Shown here: piece by piece, positions 1 through 10,403 of the stretch
Layout: every line of letters begins with the position of its first letter
Position numbering within the stretch: the stretch's first letter is position 1
Assembly (NCBI RefSeq): GCF_029784155.1
Contig: NC_073693.1
Location: 233,986,234-234,050,233 of the forward strand
Direction: 5' to 3'
From: Uranotaenia lowii
Taxonomy: Eukaryota; Arthropoda; Insecta; Diptera; Culicidae
DNA: 64,000 nt
Notes under the pieces: generated by a model
What the model saw: the letters and a program-made list of their open reading frames with translations, nothing else
Told to the model about the DNA's origin: nothing
Database searches by the model: none
Position numbers and translations under genes: made by a program

Positions 1-242
1 TTTGGTTGAGATTTTAATTTTTTTTTTGTTCGGAACGAGTATGAAAAACTGATTTTAAATCAATAACCTTTTTCAAACAAGCTAAAGCGTGCGGAAAAAG
101 CTATTTTAATTCTCGAAAACCATGTAAAAAAAGAGGTTACTTATTGCGAAAATTGTGTAAAAAAAACCTTAATTGTGGAAACCATTTAAAAAACCGTGTT
201 AGTTCCGCTCCGATGCTGTGAAACTTGTGACAATCAGACATG

Positions 243-870
243 TTATTCGAAACCTGAGACCAAAGACATAAAACCTCCATCTTGAAACCCTAGATCTAGG
301 AAATGAGGCCTGTCCTGAGACATAAAACCTGAAACCTGAGATCTAAGATCCGATACCTGAGACCTGTAACGGCAACCTGTCACATTAGAACTTAGACATG
401 AGACATAACTCCTGAGACGTGAGATCAGAGACATAAGACTTGGGACCCGAGTGAAATCTGAAACCTGGGACATAGGAATCGAGACACGAGCCAACATTAG
501 AAATGAGACGTGAGAGGTATTTCATAAGTATCGGAGCTGAGAGCCAAGTGAAACGTGGGATGTGCAAAATCAGACGTAAGCAAAGAGAAGTCAAACACGG
601 CCGGGCGAAGTTAGACATGAACAATGGGACGTGTGAAGTGAAGAAGAAGAAGAAATTTTATTTATTTAAAGAGGGGTTTAATCACGCAGGATCATTTTAG
701 GGATGAATCAGGCTACTGGTTGAAAATCCCCAGAAAAAAAAAAAAAAAGAAAACGCAGGATCATTCTCCCTCTCGAGTGAAGTGAAGAATGAGAAGTGTG
801 AAGAAAGACATGAGAATTGAGAAGTGAGAAGTGAGCAGGGAAGCAAATCGAGCAGAACTGATAATGATAA
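243..870. repeat. Degenerate GAGAC / GTGAGAAG low-complexity repeat
   Basis: The stretch is a run of diverged short units of the type CCTGAGAC, ACCTGAGA and, near 780-840, GAAGTGAGAAGTGAG. The unit length drifts and no single period holds. A similar patch lies near 10125-10250. Short open frames here are by-products of the purine-rich repeat. An A-run interrupts it at 731-748. Confidence 0.6.
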
Positions 871-1386
871 CTGGTTTATCACTTGTTTAATACATAGCAA
901 TAAATATGAGAACGCGATGACTGCTCCAATGACAATGAAGATAACTCGTCCGAAATTATTTTCTCTCAGTCAGTTTGAGTTCAGAGAATATTCTCCAACA
1001 AAACTGGAATCGAGCAAGAGAACAAAAGCACAAAGAGTGTTTTTTCCAGCTATCGACAGAAATCGACAGGGCATGCAAAAAAATGAGAGTTGAGTCACCG
1101 AACTTGAAATAAAACGGTTAATTTCGGCGACACTACTCCGGGAACGCAAATATTTTCATTCGGTTTGTCCTGCCGAGATACCTAGAGGCAACGAATACGA
1201 ATGCGTACATGCGAAATCAGTTTGAATCGTACACTCGTACGGTGTGATGGCAGCTTGTCCCCGTGTCCCGTGTGTGCTTTCAATCGTAGCAGTCGACTTC
1301 TCAGGTAGGCAAACACGCACCTCGAAGGGAAACATACAAACACGATTCGGATTGTGTTCGTGTGTTTCTCTGGAGGGCGTGTCTTA
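871..1386. other. Unassigned intergenic stretch
   Basis: No coding frame, RNA or clear repeat can be supported. Base composition becomes less AT-rich after about 1130, leading into the MITE that follows. Confidence 0.5.
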
Positions 1387-1713
1387 AGCGGGCCATAGAC
1401 TACACAAATGGCCTGTACAAATTCGATGATTCCACGACGATTGTTTGATCTATGCTCGCCCACACACTATACAAACATATTTCACGCGAACACAAACGAT
1501 TGCTGGCGAAAACAGCAACAGCAAAAATAAACCCTCTCCACCCCGGCTGGGAGGATGATTTGTACAAAATATTTCGATCCCGACCGATTTTACTCCAACC
1601 GCTTGGGCGCTCATTCAAGCAGTGCCATACACTATGCAAATCGTGTTTACAGCGACAAAATTTCATCGAATTTCATCGCATTTGTACAAATGTTGTGTAG
1701 TCTGTGGCCCGCT
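1387..1713. mobile_element. PIF/Harbinger-like MITE
   Basis: The ends are inverted: the left end reads AGCGGGCCATAGACTACAC and the right end reads, in reverse complement, AGCGGGCCACAGACTACAC. Similarity continues inward through a second block ending in GTACAAATKCGATG. A direct TTA flanks both ends (1384-1386 and 1714-1716), which fits the 3-bp TWA duplication of PIF/Harbinger elements. At 327 bp it is non-autonomous and codes for nothing recognisable. Family assignment rests on target length alone and is an inference. Confidence 0.7.
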
Positions 1714-1716
1714 TTA

Positions 1717-2115
1717 GATTATTTCGTGCCACTCACTCGAGGCACGCGTATGGTGTGTTCCTCTCTGCCGATTCGATGATGCAAAATCGCCAGAGAGATC
1801 GTTACGATCCCTCTGTCGATTCTAGTTACCTCTCTGTCGATTCATGTTTACTGGGTTGCTTCCATTCTGGTTCTCCGCGCCCTTAACTGCAAAATAGTGA
1901 GAAATTTTCTCCCGTCCGAGAAAAGCGAAAACTTATCCTTAACGTGACGATAAATTTGAATCAGAATGCACAACTTATCGATAGCGAAATTGAAATTGAT
2001 AAGTGGTAGTATCTATAGTGTTGTTGCAGATGTAAATTTCTGTCACGGGTGTTCGAAACAATGAAGTCACCATCATTGACAGAAAATGGGTTGAATGTGA
2101 GAGAAAAAACTCTAC
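1717..2115. other. Unassigned flank; possible intron of the interrupted host gene
   Basis: No coding frame is supported. If the exon at 2116-2173 is real and transcribed on the minus strand, this stretch would be the start of its downstream intron, beginning with a GT at 2115-2114. Confidence 0.3.
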
Positions 2116-2173
2116 CTTTCGTCTTCTTCGGCAGTCGATGAAATAATCTCCGTTGGGAGAGGATGAGCTTCTT
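2116..2173 (-). pseudogene. Downstream part of candidate host coding exon split by retrotransposon
   Basis: On the minus strand the sequence leaving the retrotransposon reads on in the same frame as the segment at 7765-7691. It gives HPLPTEIISSTAEEDE, then AAAG followed by GTAGAG, a plausible splice donor at 2115; in the absence of splicing a TAG follows directly. The protein is acidic and I do not recognise it. The 14 bases at 2160-2173 are the second copy of the target duplication. The frame only becomes continuous if one target copy and the element are removed, which is why I treat it as an ancestral exon. Confidence 0.4.
2160..2173. repeat. Target-site duplication, 3' side of I-like element
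   Basis: AGGATGAGCTTCTT is identical to 7691-7704 and lies exactly where the 3' end of the minus-strand retrotransposon should be. Fourteen bases is within the range usual for I-type elements. Confidence 0.75.
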
Positions 2174-2382
2174 ATTACAATTCGTTTATTTGAAACGGCT
2201 CATACAAATTAGTTTAACGGAGCCGGGAGACCATTATTTTAATTTACATAGCTTTTTTCACATGGCTTTTTTTCACAATGTGGTCCATTTTTCTTTTTTA
2301 AGGATTCAAGTATTGAGTTCATCGTTCATTATTCAAAACTACGATAGACAAAAAAGAAAAAGGAAAAAGAAGAAAGGGATAC

Positions 2383-4809
2383 TTAAACGCGGAGATCGAT
2401 AGATTTAAGAAAAAGGTATAATTCGAACATATAGTCTAGGTCTACCACAGCCAACACATCCCTTACTGGAACATTAGGTGGTTTACCTCGGGCCCGAAGG
2501 GAATCAATCAAATTCGCTCTGGCGATAAGATGGTCCTCACACGACCAAACAATATGCTCGATGTCATGGTAACCCTGGCCACAACGACACAAATTGCTGC
2601 TAGCGAGATTCACACGATAGAGTACCGCATTCATGGAATAATGATTGGACATGAGACGGGAAAATGTTTTAATAAAATCACGACTCAGGTCCAATCTATT
2701 GAACCATGATTTAAGGCTTACCCTTGGGATAATCGAGTGAAGCCACCGACCCAACTCATCCTCGTCCCATTTGCGCTGCCAGTTGACGAGTGCATTTTTA
2801 CGGACCAAAAAGTAAAATTCGCTGAAGGCGATTTGACGCTGATAAATAACACCTTCCACTGCACCCACCTTTGCTAACGAGTCGGCCTTCTCGTTGCCCA
2901 CTATTGAGCAATGTGACGGCACCCAAACAAAGGTGATGGAAAAGAAGAGTCTAGATAAAGTACTCAATGATACCCGTATTTTCTCAAGGAAGTACGGCGA
3001 GTGTTTTCCGAGCCTTAATGAGCGAATAGCCTGAACAGAGCTAAGGCTATCTGTAACAATGATGTAGTGTCCAATAAGTCGTGCTGCTATACTGTCAAGT
3101 GCCCAATGTATAGCTGCTAACTCAGCGATATACACTGAGCATGGATACTGAAGTTTGTAGGAAGCGCTAGTACTTTGGTTGAAAACGCCAAACCCAGAGC
3201 ATTCGTCAATTAAAGAACCATCAGTAAAGTACATTTTTTCAGCATTGACGTGTCCATACTTAGCTTCAAAAATCCTAGGAACAATAAGAGAACGAAGGTG
3301 TTCCGGAATCCTACGGATTTCAAGCTGCATGGACAAATCAAACTGGACAGAAGAAGTGTCGTAATCAGGGTGAAAAACACGAATGGAAGAGAACGATGAA
3401 GGATTAACCTGCATAGACATGAATTCATGATATATAGTCATATATCTCGTTTGAAAATTTTGCTCTAGTAGCTTTTCAAAATTTGCAATCACCAATGGGT
3501 TCATGACCGCACACCTGATGAGGAACCGGAGAGATAATGAATAAAACCTATCTCTTAGTGGGAGTACACCTGCCAAAACCTCGAGACTCATGGTGTGTGT
3601 TGAGGGCATACAACCCAGCGCTATTCGGAGACAACGATATTGGATACGCTCGAGTTTAATTAGATGTGTTTTGGCAGCTGATTGGAAACAGAAACTGCCA
3701 TACTCTATCACTGAAAGAATAGTTGTTCGGTACAATTTGATAAGATCTTCAGGGTGGGCTCCCCACCAGGGTTTAGACAATCTGTCTAAAGTCTCTTGTA
3801 GAGGCCTGTACAGATGTGACTCAGTATATCCTGTTACAGATACTACGCCGTCATCTGCGAATTGTCTTAAAGTGCAGCCTCCAGAGAGACAACTGTCGAT
3901 ATCACTTACGTAAAAGTTGTACAAAAGTGGACTCAAACATGAACCCTGCGGGAGGCCCATGTAAGAGATCCTTTTCACTGCAATATCTCCGTGAGCAAAG
4001 TTCAGATGTTTCTCACAAAGCAAGCTGTATAAGATGTTGTTCAATAGAGGAGGCAGACCTCGGGAATTCAACTTTTCTGACAAAACCTCTATTGAAACTG
4101 AATCAAAAGCTCCCTTTATGTCTAGAAACACTGAAGCCATTTGCTTACGTTTTGCGTACGCCATTTGTATCTCTGAAGACAGCAAAGCAAGACAATCGTT
4201 TGTCCCTTTGCCTCTGCGAAACCCAAATTGAGTATCTGAAAGGAGACCATTTGTTTCCACCCATTTATCCAATCGAAACAAAATCATTTTCTCCATCAAC
4301 TTCCGAATGCAAGACAACATCGCTATTGGACGGTATGAATTAAAATCGGACGCAGGTTTCCCAGGCTTTTGGATGGCAATAACTCTCACTTGTCTCCAAT
4401 CTTCGGGAACAATGTTATGCTCCAAGAATTCATTAAATAAATTCAATAAGCGAAATTTGGCGGCATCCGGGAGATTTTTCAACAAGTTGAATTTTATTTT
4501 ATCAAGTCCCGGGGCAGAATTGTTACAAGAGAGGAGAGCAAGTGAGAATTCCATCATCGAAAAGCTGGAATCCAAATCACATCTATTCAAAGGTACACTT
4601 CGGATGATTTTTTGCACAGGTGTGGAATCTGGACAGATTTTCCGTGCGAAATTGAAAATCCATTTATGCGAATGTTCTTCATTTTCGTTCGTGGAAGAAC
4701 GATTACGCATGCTCCGTGCCACATTCCACAAAGTGCTTAAGGATGTTTCCCGCGATAAACCTCCCACAAAATTACGCCAATGCGCACGTTTTTTCCCCTT
4801 GATCAGGTT
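2383..4809 (-). pseudogene. ORF2 distal part: reverse transcriptase and RNase H (I-like element)
   Basis: This would copy element RNA at the nicked target. Counting from the codon at 4767, the reverse transcriptase shows SYRPIAML near 144-151, the motif A aspartate in VFLDIKGAFDS (D216), GLPQGSCLSPLLYN near 271-284, and the catalytic FADD at 303-306. RNase H follows, with candidate catalytic residues D516 (YFTDGS), E549 (AEL), D573 (VTDS), and WVPSHCSIVGNEKAD carrying H619 and D629. A Cys/His cluster near 735-755 (CRCG, H, H, C) closes the protein. There is no ATG; the frame is entered from the endonuclease part through the break at 4808-4812. Directly after the FADD region the protein jumps from DRLS to KPWWGAHPEDL, so roughly 80 residues of the usual palm/thumb segment seem to be missing. 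That number is from memory of related elements. Confidence 0.9.
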
Positions 4810-5825
4810 TTTAAATTGCTGCTCGAGAGAAAAATATTGAAGTTATCCAGGGTTCCGTGTTTCCGAAAAACTTTAAAAGCATTCGATTTGTCTTTGTAAA
4901 GTTTGGAACACTGACTGTCCCACCATGGATTGGGAGGCCTTCGACGAACAGATGGATCTGGGATGGGATTCGTTTGAGCATTAACTGCGCTATCATGTAT
5001 CAAACGCGAAAGAAAGTGGTACTCCTCCAAAGGAGGTAAAACATGCATAGAATCGATAGCTGATATTATTGTGTCCGAGTACTTTTTCCAGTCGATGTGT
5101 CTTGTGAGGTCATATGCCATACTTGTTGAATTTAAGGAGTTTACCCCATTGGTGATTGTAATTTTGATTGGCAAGTGATCACTACCATTGGGATCAAGGA
5201 CTACCTCCCACTGGCAATCCAATGATAGTGAATTTGAGCAGAGTGAGAGGTCAATTGCACTTTGTCTTGCAGGAGGTTTAGGTACCCGTGTTTTTTCACC
5301 CGTGTTCAAAACTGTTAAATTGAAACTGTCACAAATGTCATAGATAAGAGTAGAACGACTATCGTCGACTTGTTCTCCCCAGACAGTTCCATGTGAATTG
5401 AAATCACCCAGGATCAACCTTGGCTCAGGTAGCACTGAACACAGGTCCTCTAGGTGACTTCGATCCACTGCAACTCTCTGAGGCCAGTACAAACTGACAA
5501 TGCATAAATCCTTACCTCTTATAGTTGTATGACAAGCAACAGCTTCAATTCCGCCTGATAATGGAAGGTGAATTCTATAAAAGGAGTGGCGCTTATTGAT
5601 CCCCAAAAGCACCCCTCCATAAGAATCGTCACGATCCAGACGGATAATATTAAAATCGTGGAATGAGATGTTAGATTGAGAAGAAAGCCAAGTTTCGGAC
5701 AACGCAAAAATATCACAATTAGTTTTATGAAGTAAATAATTAAACGCATCAAGTTTAGGAATGAGACTGCGACAATTCCACTGTAAAACAGTGATATCTC
5801 TGACCTCTCGTATTAAATTAGTCAT
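4803..5825 (-). pseudogene. ORF2 proximal part: AP-type endonuclease (I-like element)
   Basis: This is the target-nicking domain, of the exonuclease-endonuclease-phosphatase fold. The expected active-site motifs are all present: QWNCRS (N17), LSETWL (E44), GDFNSHG (D141, N143), AIDLSL (D192) and GSDHLPI (D216, H217). The start chosen is the ATG at 5825-5823, which overlaps the ORF1 stop by 8 nt, an arrangement that suggests re-initiation after ORF1 termination. The frame ends at a TGA about 16 codons before the conserved linker into the reverse transcriptase, while the linker continues in the -1 frame. The domain itself looks intact. Confidence 0.92.
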
Positions 5826-7155
5826 CAAGAGAGATAAACACTGAAAGTAGGGGCCAAGTTTGCATCAATTGCTGGAAAAGTGTCTTTACAATGGGGAGCA
5901 TTGAAGTAACAATGTTTCTGACAGAATCGGAAACTTTTAAAAATGTGAAAATACCGTTCATAATATCTGAAAACTTGAAAAAACCTGAAGAGATGGATGG
6001 TTCTGAATTAGTTACGTTGGAGGTTAGAGTTTTCGATGTTCCTGCAACTGATGTGTCATTAGGAGGTGTTATTTTAACACGAAAGCCAGGCGGGACTTCT
6101 TTATCCATAGCAGTTGATTTATTACCAAAGCTGAATGATGATCTAATCGGGGAGATTGTTCTTCTGATCTTAGCAGAAGGCGCTTTTGTTCGCTTCCTGG
6201 AATTCTCTAGCAAGACGAATGGACTCCCTTCATCAGCAGAATCCGTATCTACTTCATCAACTGGCAGAGCAGCAAAAACATTATTGGATTGAGGTTGGGC
6301 CGGGGGAGAAGCGCTCTTCAAAATGGCGGCGTAAGAACGATTGGATCGTTCTTTTAAAGAACGCCTCTCCTTATCCCAACGACTCTTAAATGCCTCGCAC
6401 AAAGAGATATCATGAGGTGAGCCCCCGCAATAAACACATTTCTGTTCTATTGCTGAGCACGCTCCTTCCTCATGATTCTCCCCGCAACGAGCGCAGCGTG
6501 CCTTGTTGCAGCAATGGGACTCAGTGTGTCCCATTTTAATGCACTTTTTGCAACTCATTGGGCGAGGCACAAAGAGTCGCACGGGTAACCTTAAAATGCC
6601 GTCAACCAAAACGTAGTGAGGGAGGGCGGTACCCTCGAATGTCACTCGGAATGAGGCTGACGGTGAATAAGTTTTGACTCCGTTTTTGGTGGCGGCAAAT
6701 GAAAGCTGTCGGCAATCCAGGATTTTGACCGTAGTCGAGTCAAGGGACTTAAATTTGCCAACTCCTTTAGACAAAATATATTCAGGCGTCAGACTCATTT
6801 CAGATACTACACCCTCTATCTCTACGTTTCGAGAGGGAACAAAAACGTGATACTCCAATCGAAAAAAATCACTACTAACGATTTCATTTGCGGCCTTCAA
6901 ATTAGCCACAACAACTCGCAATTTATTTGGTCTCACGCGAGACACTTCGGTTACGGAGGACCATCTTGCCAGATCCTTTGTGATCTGAACAACATTTAAA
7001 GCTTTCAATTTGGGCCGGAAATAAACTACCCATGTGCCAGAAAAAGTTGTATTCTCCGGGTAGGCCCTGAGTCGAGAGGTCTTCCCGGAAGTTTTGACAG
7101 AGTTCTCTAAAACATCCATCAAAATTTCTGGGTTTGAACTCTCGCCTTCGCTCAT
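5818..7155 (-). CDS. ORF1 protein, CCHC zinc-knuckle RNA-binding (I-like element)
   Basis: This 445-residue frame encodes the nucleic-acid-binding protein that packages element RNA. Three tandem zinc knuckles are visible: C202-C205-H210-C215, C221-C224-H228-C233 and C240-C243-H248-C253. Before them, residues 40-190 look like a folded, RRM-like or I-element-type domain with alternating hydrophobic strands (inference). After them come basic and Ser/Pro-rich sequence and a hydrophobic C-terminus. The ATG at 7155-7153 is the first in frame after an in-frame stop region. The stop overlaps the ORF2 start. No internal break is seen, so this part is coding-competent. Confidence 0.9.
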   Translation of the reverse strand: MSEGESSNPEILMDVLENSVKTSGKTSRLRAYPENTTFSGTWVVYFRPKLKALNVVQITKDLARWSSVTEVSRVRPNKLRVVVANLKAANEIVSSDFFRLEYHVFVPSRNVEIEGVVSEMSLTPEYILSKGVGKFKSLDSTTVKILDCRQLSFAATKNGVKTYSPSASFRVTFEGTALPHYVLVDGILRLPVRLFVPRPMSCKKCIKMGHTESHCCNKARCARCGENHEEGACSAIEQKCVYCGGSPHDISLCEAFKSRWDKERRSLKERSNRSYAAILKSASPPAQPQSNNVFAALPVDEVDTDSADEGSPFVLLENSRKRTKAPSAKIRRTISPIRSSFSFGNKSTAMDKEVPPGFRVKITPPNDTSVAGTSKTLTSNVTNSEPSISSGFFKFSDIMNGIFTFLKVSDSVRNIVTSMLPIVKTLFQQLMQTWPLLSVFISLDD

Positions 7156-7690
7156 ATTTTACTACGGAGACTAGAAAGTCTGCCGTAATAAAATATCAAC
7201 GAATCTATAAAAATGACGAAATAGATAAAATAATAGAATAACAGAAAAAGAGAAATGAAGAACGAGAGGATAAATAATGAACGAATAAAAACAAACTTGA
7301 ATACCTTCGATTCCTTCGTGGGGGTTCCGTCTATGGCTCCGCTGAAGTGGACCTCCAAATGATGGCGGCTACCTTGTGGCTCGTTGGTAATGTTGCGCCT
7401 GTAGTGTCGTGGTGATCTGTGCCTCCGTTACCCGATGACGACGGTGTTCAGATCCGGATGGATCGGGTGCCCCTGCGGTACGCAGCCCGGATGTGTGGGG
7501 CGAACAGAGACGATGGCCTTGGTGCTGACGATGGTGGCTGAACTTAATTTGTGCCAACTGTTGCTGTTCGGCAATTGACGACCGAACCAGAAAAAAAACC
7601 ACTCCCGGTGGAAAAACTACAATTTTTATTAAACTTTTGCAAAGCAGAGCAAAACACTCCGAAATAGCAGCGAAAAAACACGTCCGCACC
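7156..7690 (-). promoter_or_regulatory. 5' untranslated region of the I-like element
   Basis: This is the sequence between the 5' target copy and the ORF1 start. I-type elements carry an internal promoter at their 5' end, so this is the expected place for it; no specific motif could be confirmed. Open frames in it are not supported as genes. A T-rich tract precedes the ORF1 ATG. Confidence 0.5.
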
Positions 7691-7704
7691 AGGATGAGCT
7701 TCTT
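7691..7704. repeat. Target-site duplication, 5' side of I-like element
   Basis: This is the identical 14-bp partner of 2160-2173. It defines the element's 5' end at 7690 on the minus strand. Confidence 0.75.
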
Positions 7705-7765
7705 GCTGACTGTGAATGTCTTCACCGTTCGTTTCACACTCATTCGTTCCACAAAGTCGTGACAT
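7691..7765 (-). pseudogene. Upstream part of candidate host coding exon, with start codon
   Basis: An ATG at 7765-7763 opens a frame reading MSRLCGTNECETNGEDIHSQ and then QEAHP, at which point the retrotransposon begins. Continuing across the empty site, the frame runs on at 2159-2116. The short peptide is acidic and Cys-containing. I do not recognise it. Upstream, 7766-8100 lacks in-frame support, so this would be a first coding exon. It could also be chance: the joined frame is only about 40 codons. Confidence 0.4.
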
Positions 7766-8276
7766 GATCAAACGTTAAAAAATCATTCAGTTCGATCCTC
7801 TTCGAATGTGTGAGGTCCCTCGTATCTGTATCGAACCTACCTCGAGCGAGTTAGGAAAATTCGCCTGGCAGCTGAAGACGTCAAACAACTTACCAAAACA
7901 AAGCAAGGAGAGATTGAATCTTGTAAACGATTAAGTAAAACGTGCTTTCGAACCACGAATTGAAGAAGTTAGTTTCATCTACGATAATAGACGGTTGCGA
8001 TATCGAAGTAAATTGAACGGTGTAGACGAAGGTTTGCTTTAGTAAGGTGATATAATTACAAAGAAAACTTATTATGTATTGTATTTTCTCTTTAGATCGC
8101 AAACGATATTCGACGAGATTCGATTCGGCACCAAGTGAAAATTCGTGAGCAGGATCAACATTCTCAACTTTTCCTGTGGAAGGACAAAAATGATAATCTT
8201 AGCGAGATATTATGACGGTGATGACATTTTCGCCTACTAACTTTGAACCGAACAAAGCGTTCAAAATTCATACCGG
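7766..8276. other. Unassigned; possible exon/intron upstream of the split exon
   Basis: The composition is less AT-rich than what follows. On the plus strand, GTGATATAATT at about 8045 and TTTCTCTTTAG at about 8085-8095 could bound a ~50-nt intron, but neither flanking frame is convincing. No gene is called. Confidence 0.25.
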
Positions 8277-9846
8277 CTAAACGGTAAACGATAGACACTT
8301 GATGTCTTCGAGACAATTTATTTATGCAACAAGAACTTTCGTATTCTATTGAAAAACATATTAATAATTCATCTAGAAGGGAGATAAAAAAAATATTTAA
8401 ATAATAATTAGTTCACTAAATATATTGAACAAAGTTGTAGATCCTGCAATTTTAAAAAACTTTATCCCGGACGTCAATGAGGTCGGATGAAAAATATTAG
8501 AGTTTCCAGCATTTAGAAAAACCTTTAATACTATAATTAAAAATGCCCATTTACTTATAACTATAATTTAAAGAGTTTGGCTTAGTTCGTATGTTTTCAT
8601 AAGTGAATTCATTTAGTAAAGTAAATAAACATTAATTTTCGTAAGATTGCAATTTGCAAACTGCCAATCAAAATTAAGGCGTTTACACCTAGAAACAGTC
8701 AATAAATGAACGACAATAGATCGATATTTTTTAACTATTATTAGGAGAAAACAACTCAACAATGATTGAAAATGTGTAAATATTGTAATGAAATCTAATG
8801 CTTCGTTTATACATCATTTTAAAACTAATAACTTGAATAATTGAATCCAATTATAAAAAAAAATGAAATCTCGTGAATTAATAATTGCTTGAAAAGAAGC
8901 ATTTAATTGATATAAATTCATTTATTTCGGTTGGGAAATAAAATATGTCTTAATAATGTTCAACAAACTTGTGTGTCTTACATATTTCAACAATTTGTTT
9001 CAATACACTGATTTTCTTAAACCCATTCAAAAAAAGTTTTTTAACCCTCTAGCTTTTGACAAAAGCTACAGCTTAGAGAAAGTTAATAACATGAGAAAAT
9101 TAAAAATTTACCTATTTTTCGAAAAAATATCAATTTTGTAGCCTCAGAAATCCTTAGTCAATGAGTTTTCGATACAAAAAAAAATATTGGTGGTAGGGTC
9201 ATAGAGTTCTAGATTGATTTTTTGAATATTTTTCTTAAGTTAGGTAGGAGAGATGATACACAAACCCCATCTGAAGGCGGCTTTGGGAAAGTAAGACAAT
9301 AATTCGAAAAATATGCAGAATATTTCCTTTTAATGTATGTTGAAAAATCTTTTTTTTGGAACAATTTCAACATAAACTACATAAAAATATAGCTATGGGT
9401 CAGTGTTTATATATTTCAGAATTTAGGAAAAAATCGTTGAAGTTTATAAAAACTACAACCGAAAAAGTACTGAAAGTGAAAGTCCTTAGCCCCTGTGGTT
9501 ATGCAACAAAAACAAAATTTGTTTGTAATCATATAACTAAGCTTCTGTGAATTGTGAAAAAATCGGGTTCTAGAAGATTGGCAAAAACTGAAAAAATCTC
9601 GTTTTATTTTTTATTTGCTTATAACTTATGTGTTTTTCGTTCGATTTCTGTGATGTCTTCGACAAAGTTTCTTAAAACTGTACGATCTACAACTTTGTTG
9701 AATGCATCAGGTGTCTACACAAAGTATTCTTAAAAATATTGTTAAACTCCTTTCTAGGTGAATCAATCTTTTATTTTTAAATAGAACATGAAAGATCTAG
9801 TTGCATAAATTAATTCTTTCGAAGACTTCTATCGTTTACCGTTTAG
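8277..9846. mobile_element. Inverted-repeat (foldback-like) element, 1.57 kb
   Basis: The left end CTAAACGGTAAACGATAGA (8277-8295) is an exact reverse complement of 9828-9846. The inverted similarity continues imperfectly inward for about 200 bp, including a shared ACAAAGTTGTAGATC block (near 8430 and near 9690). No target duplication is evident. Interior sequence is AT-rich with no credible transposase frame. A related ATCTACAACTTT block occurs near 29530. Confidence 0.7.
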
Positions 9847-10124
9847 TCGCTATTAATTTGATAGCTTTGCGCCGGGAACAACGTTCAACTTTTCTCAAAC
9901 GGATTCTATTCATTCAAAATCAGAATGACTGAGTTTACAGCGAAGCTCACAGTCATGTGCTTGAAGTGACTGAGATCGTTGGCCAAATTGAATGGGAAGA
10001 TGAGCAAAAGAAAATTGAAAATGCTGTCAATCAGAAATAGTTTTTTGAATGAGAGAAGGCAATGAAGGAAACGCAAACGGAAGACTCTGAATAAAAAGAA
10101 ATTTCACATTCACGCAAGGCTGTT

Positions 10125-10255
10125 GATGTCGATGAGACGTTCGAAATGAGAAGTGAACGTGAGCTTTGAGGCACGAGACGTGAGAACTAAAAAGTGAGAA
10201 GTAAGAAACGAGAAATGAGACTTGTGAAGTCTGAAGTGAGTCGTGAATTATCACT
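10125..10255. repeat. GTGAGAAG-type low-complexity repeat
   Basis: These are diverged units such as ACGTGAGAAC, AAGTGAGAAG and AAATGAGAC, like the patch at 243-870. Confidence 0.5.
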
Positions 10256-10403
10256 TCTCCCGTGTAACTTCTCAGATCTCACATCTGAAGAATCAGTACA
10301 AACTGAGAGTCCAGAACAGTTTCAACATTTTTTTCATGCGACAGCTTTTTGAAAAATCACACGGCCCTTTTGAGGCCAAAATTTCTCACCTCGGGAGTAA
10401 ACT

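Larger units (their letters stand above)
2174..7690 (-). mobile_element. I-like non-LTR retrotransposon, near full length, defective
   Basis: The element is transcribed on the minus strand. From its 5' end it has about 535 bp of untranslated sequence (7690-7156), ORF1 with three zinc knuckles, and ORF2 with an apurinic-type endonuclease, reverse transcriptase, RNase H and a terminal Cys/His motif. The 3' untranslated part (2382-2174) ends in GTAAT with an AATAAA just before it, consistent with the TAA-type tails of I elements. The RNase H domain and gene order fit the I superfamily. Matching 14-bp repeats flank it. It is dead or non-autonomous: ORF2 has a frame break near 4808-4812 and an apparent in-frame loss in the reverse transcriptase near 3771. 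No other copy is in the window, so age cannot be judged. Confidence 0.9.

Noticed and set aside
7369..7771. Frames in the 5' region of the I-like element
   Set aside because: They run across the inferred element boundary and have no domain; treated as 5' untranslated sequence plus the split exon.
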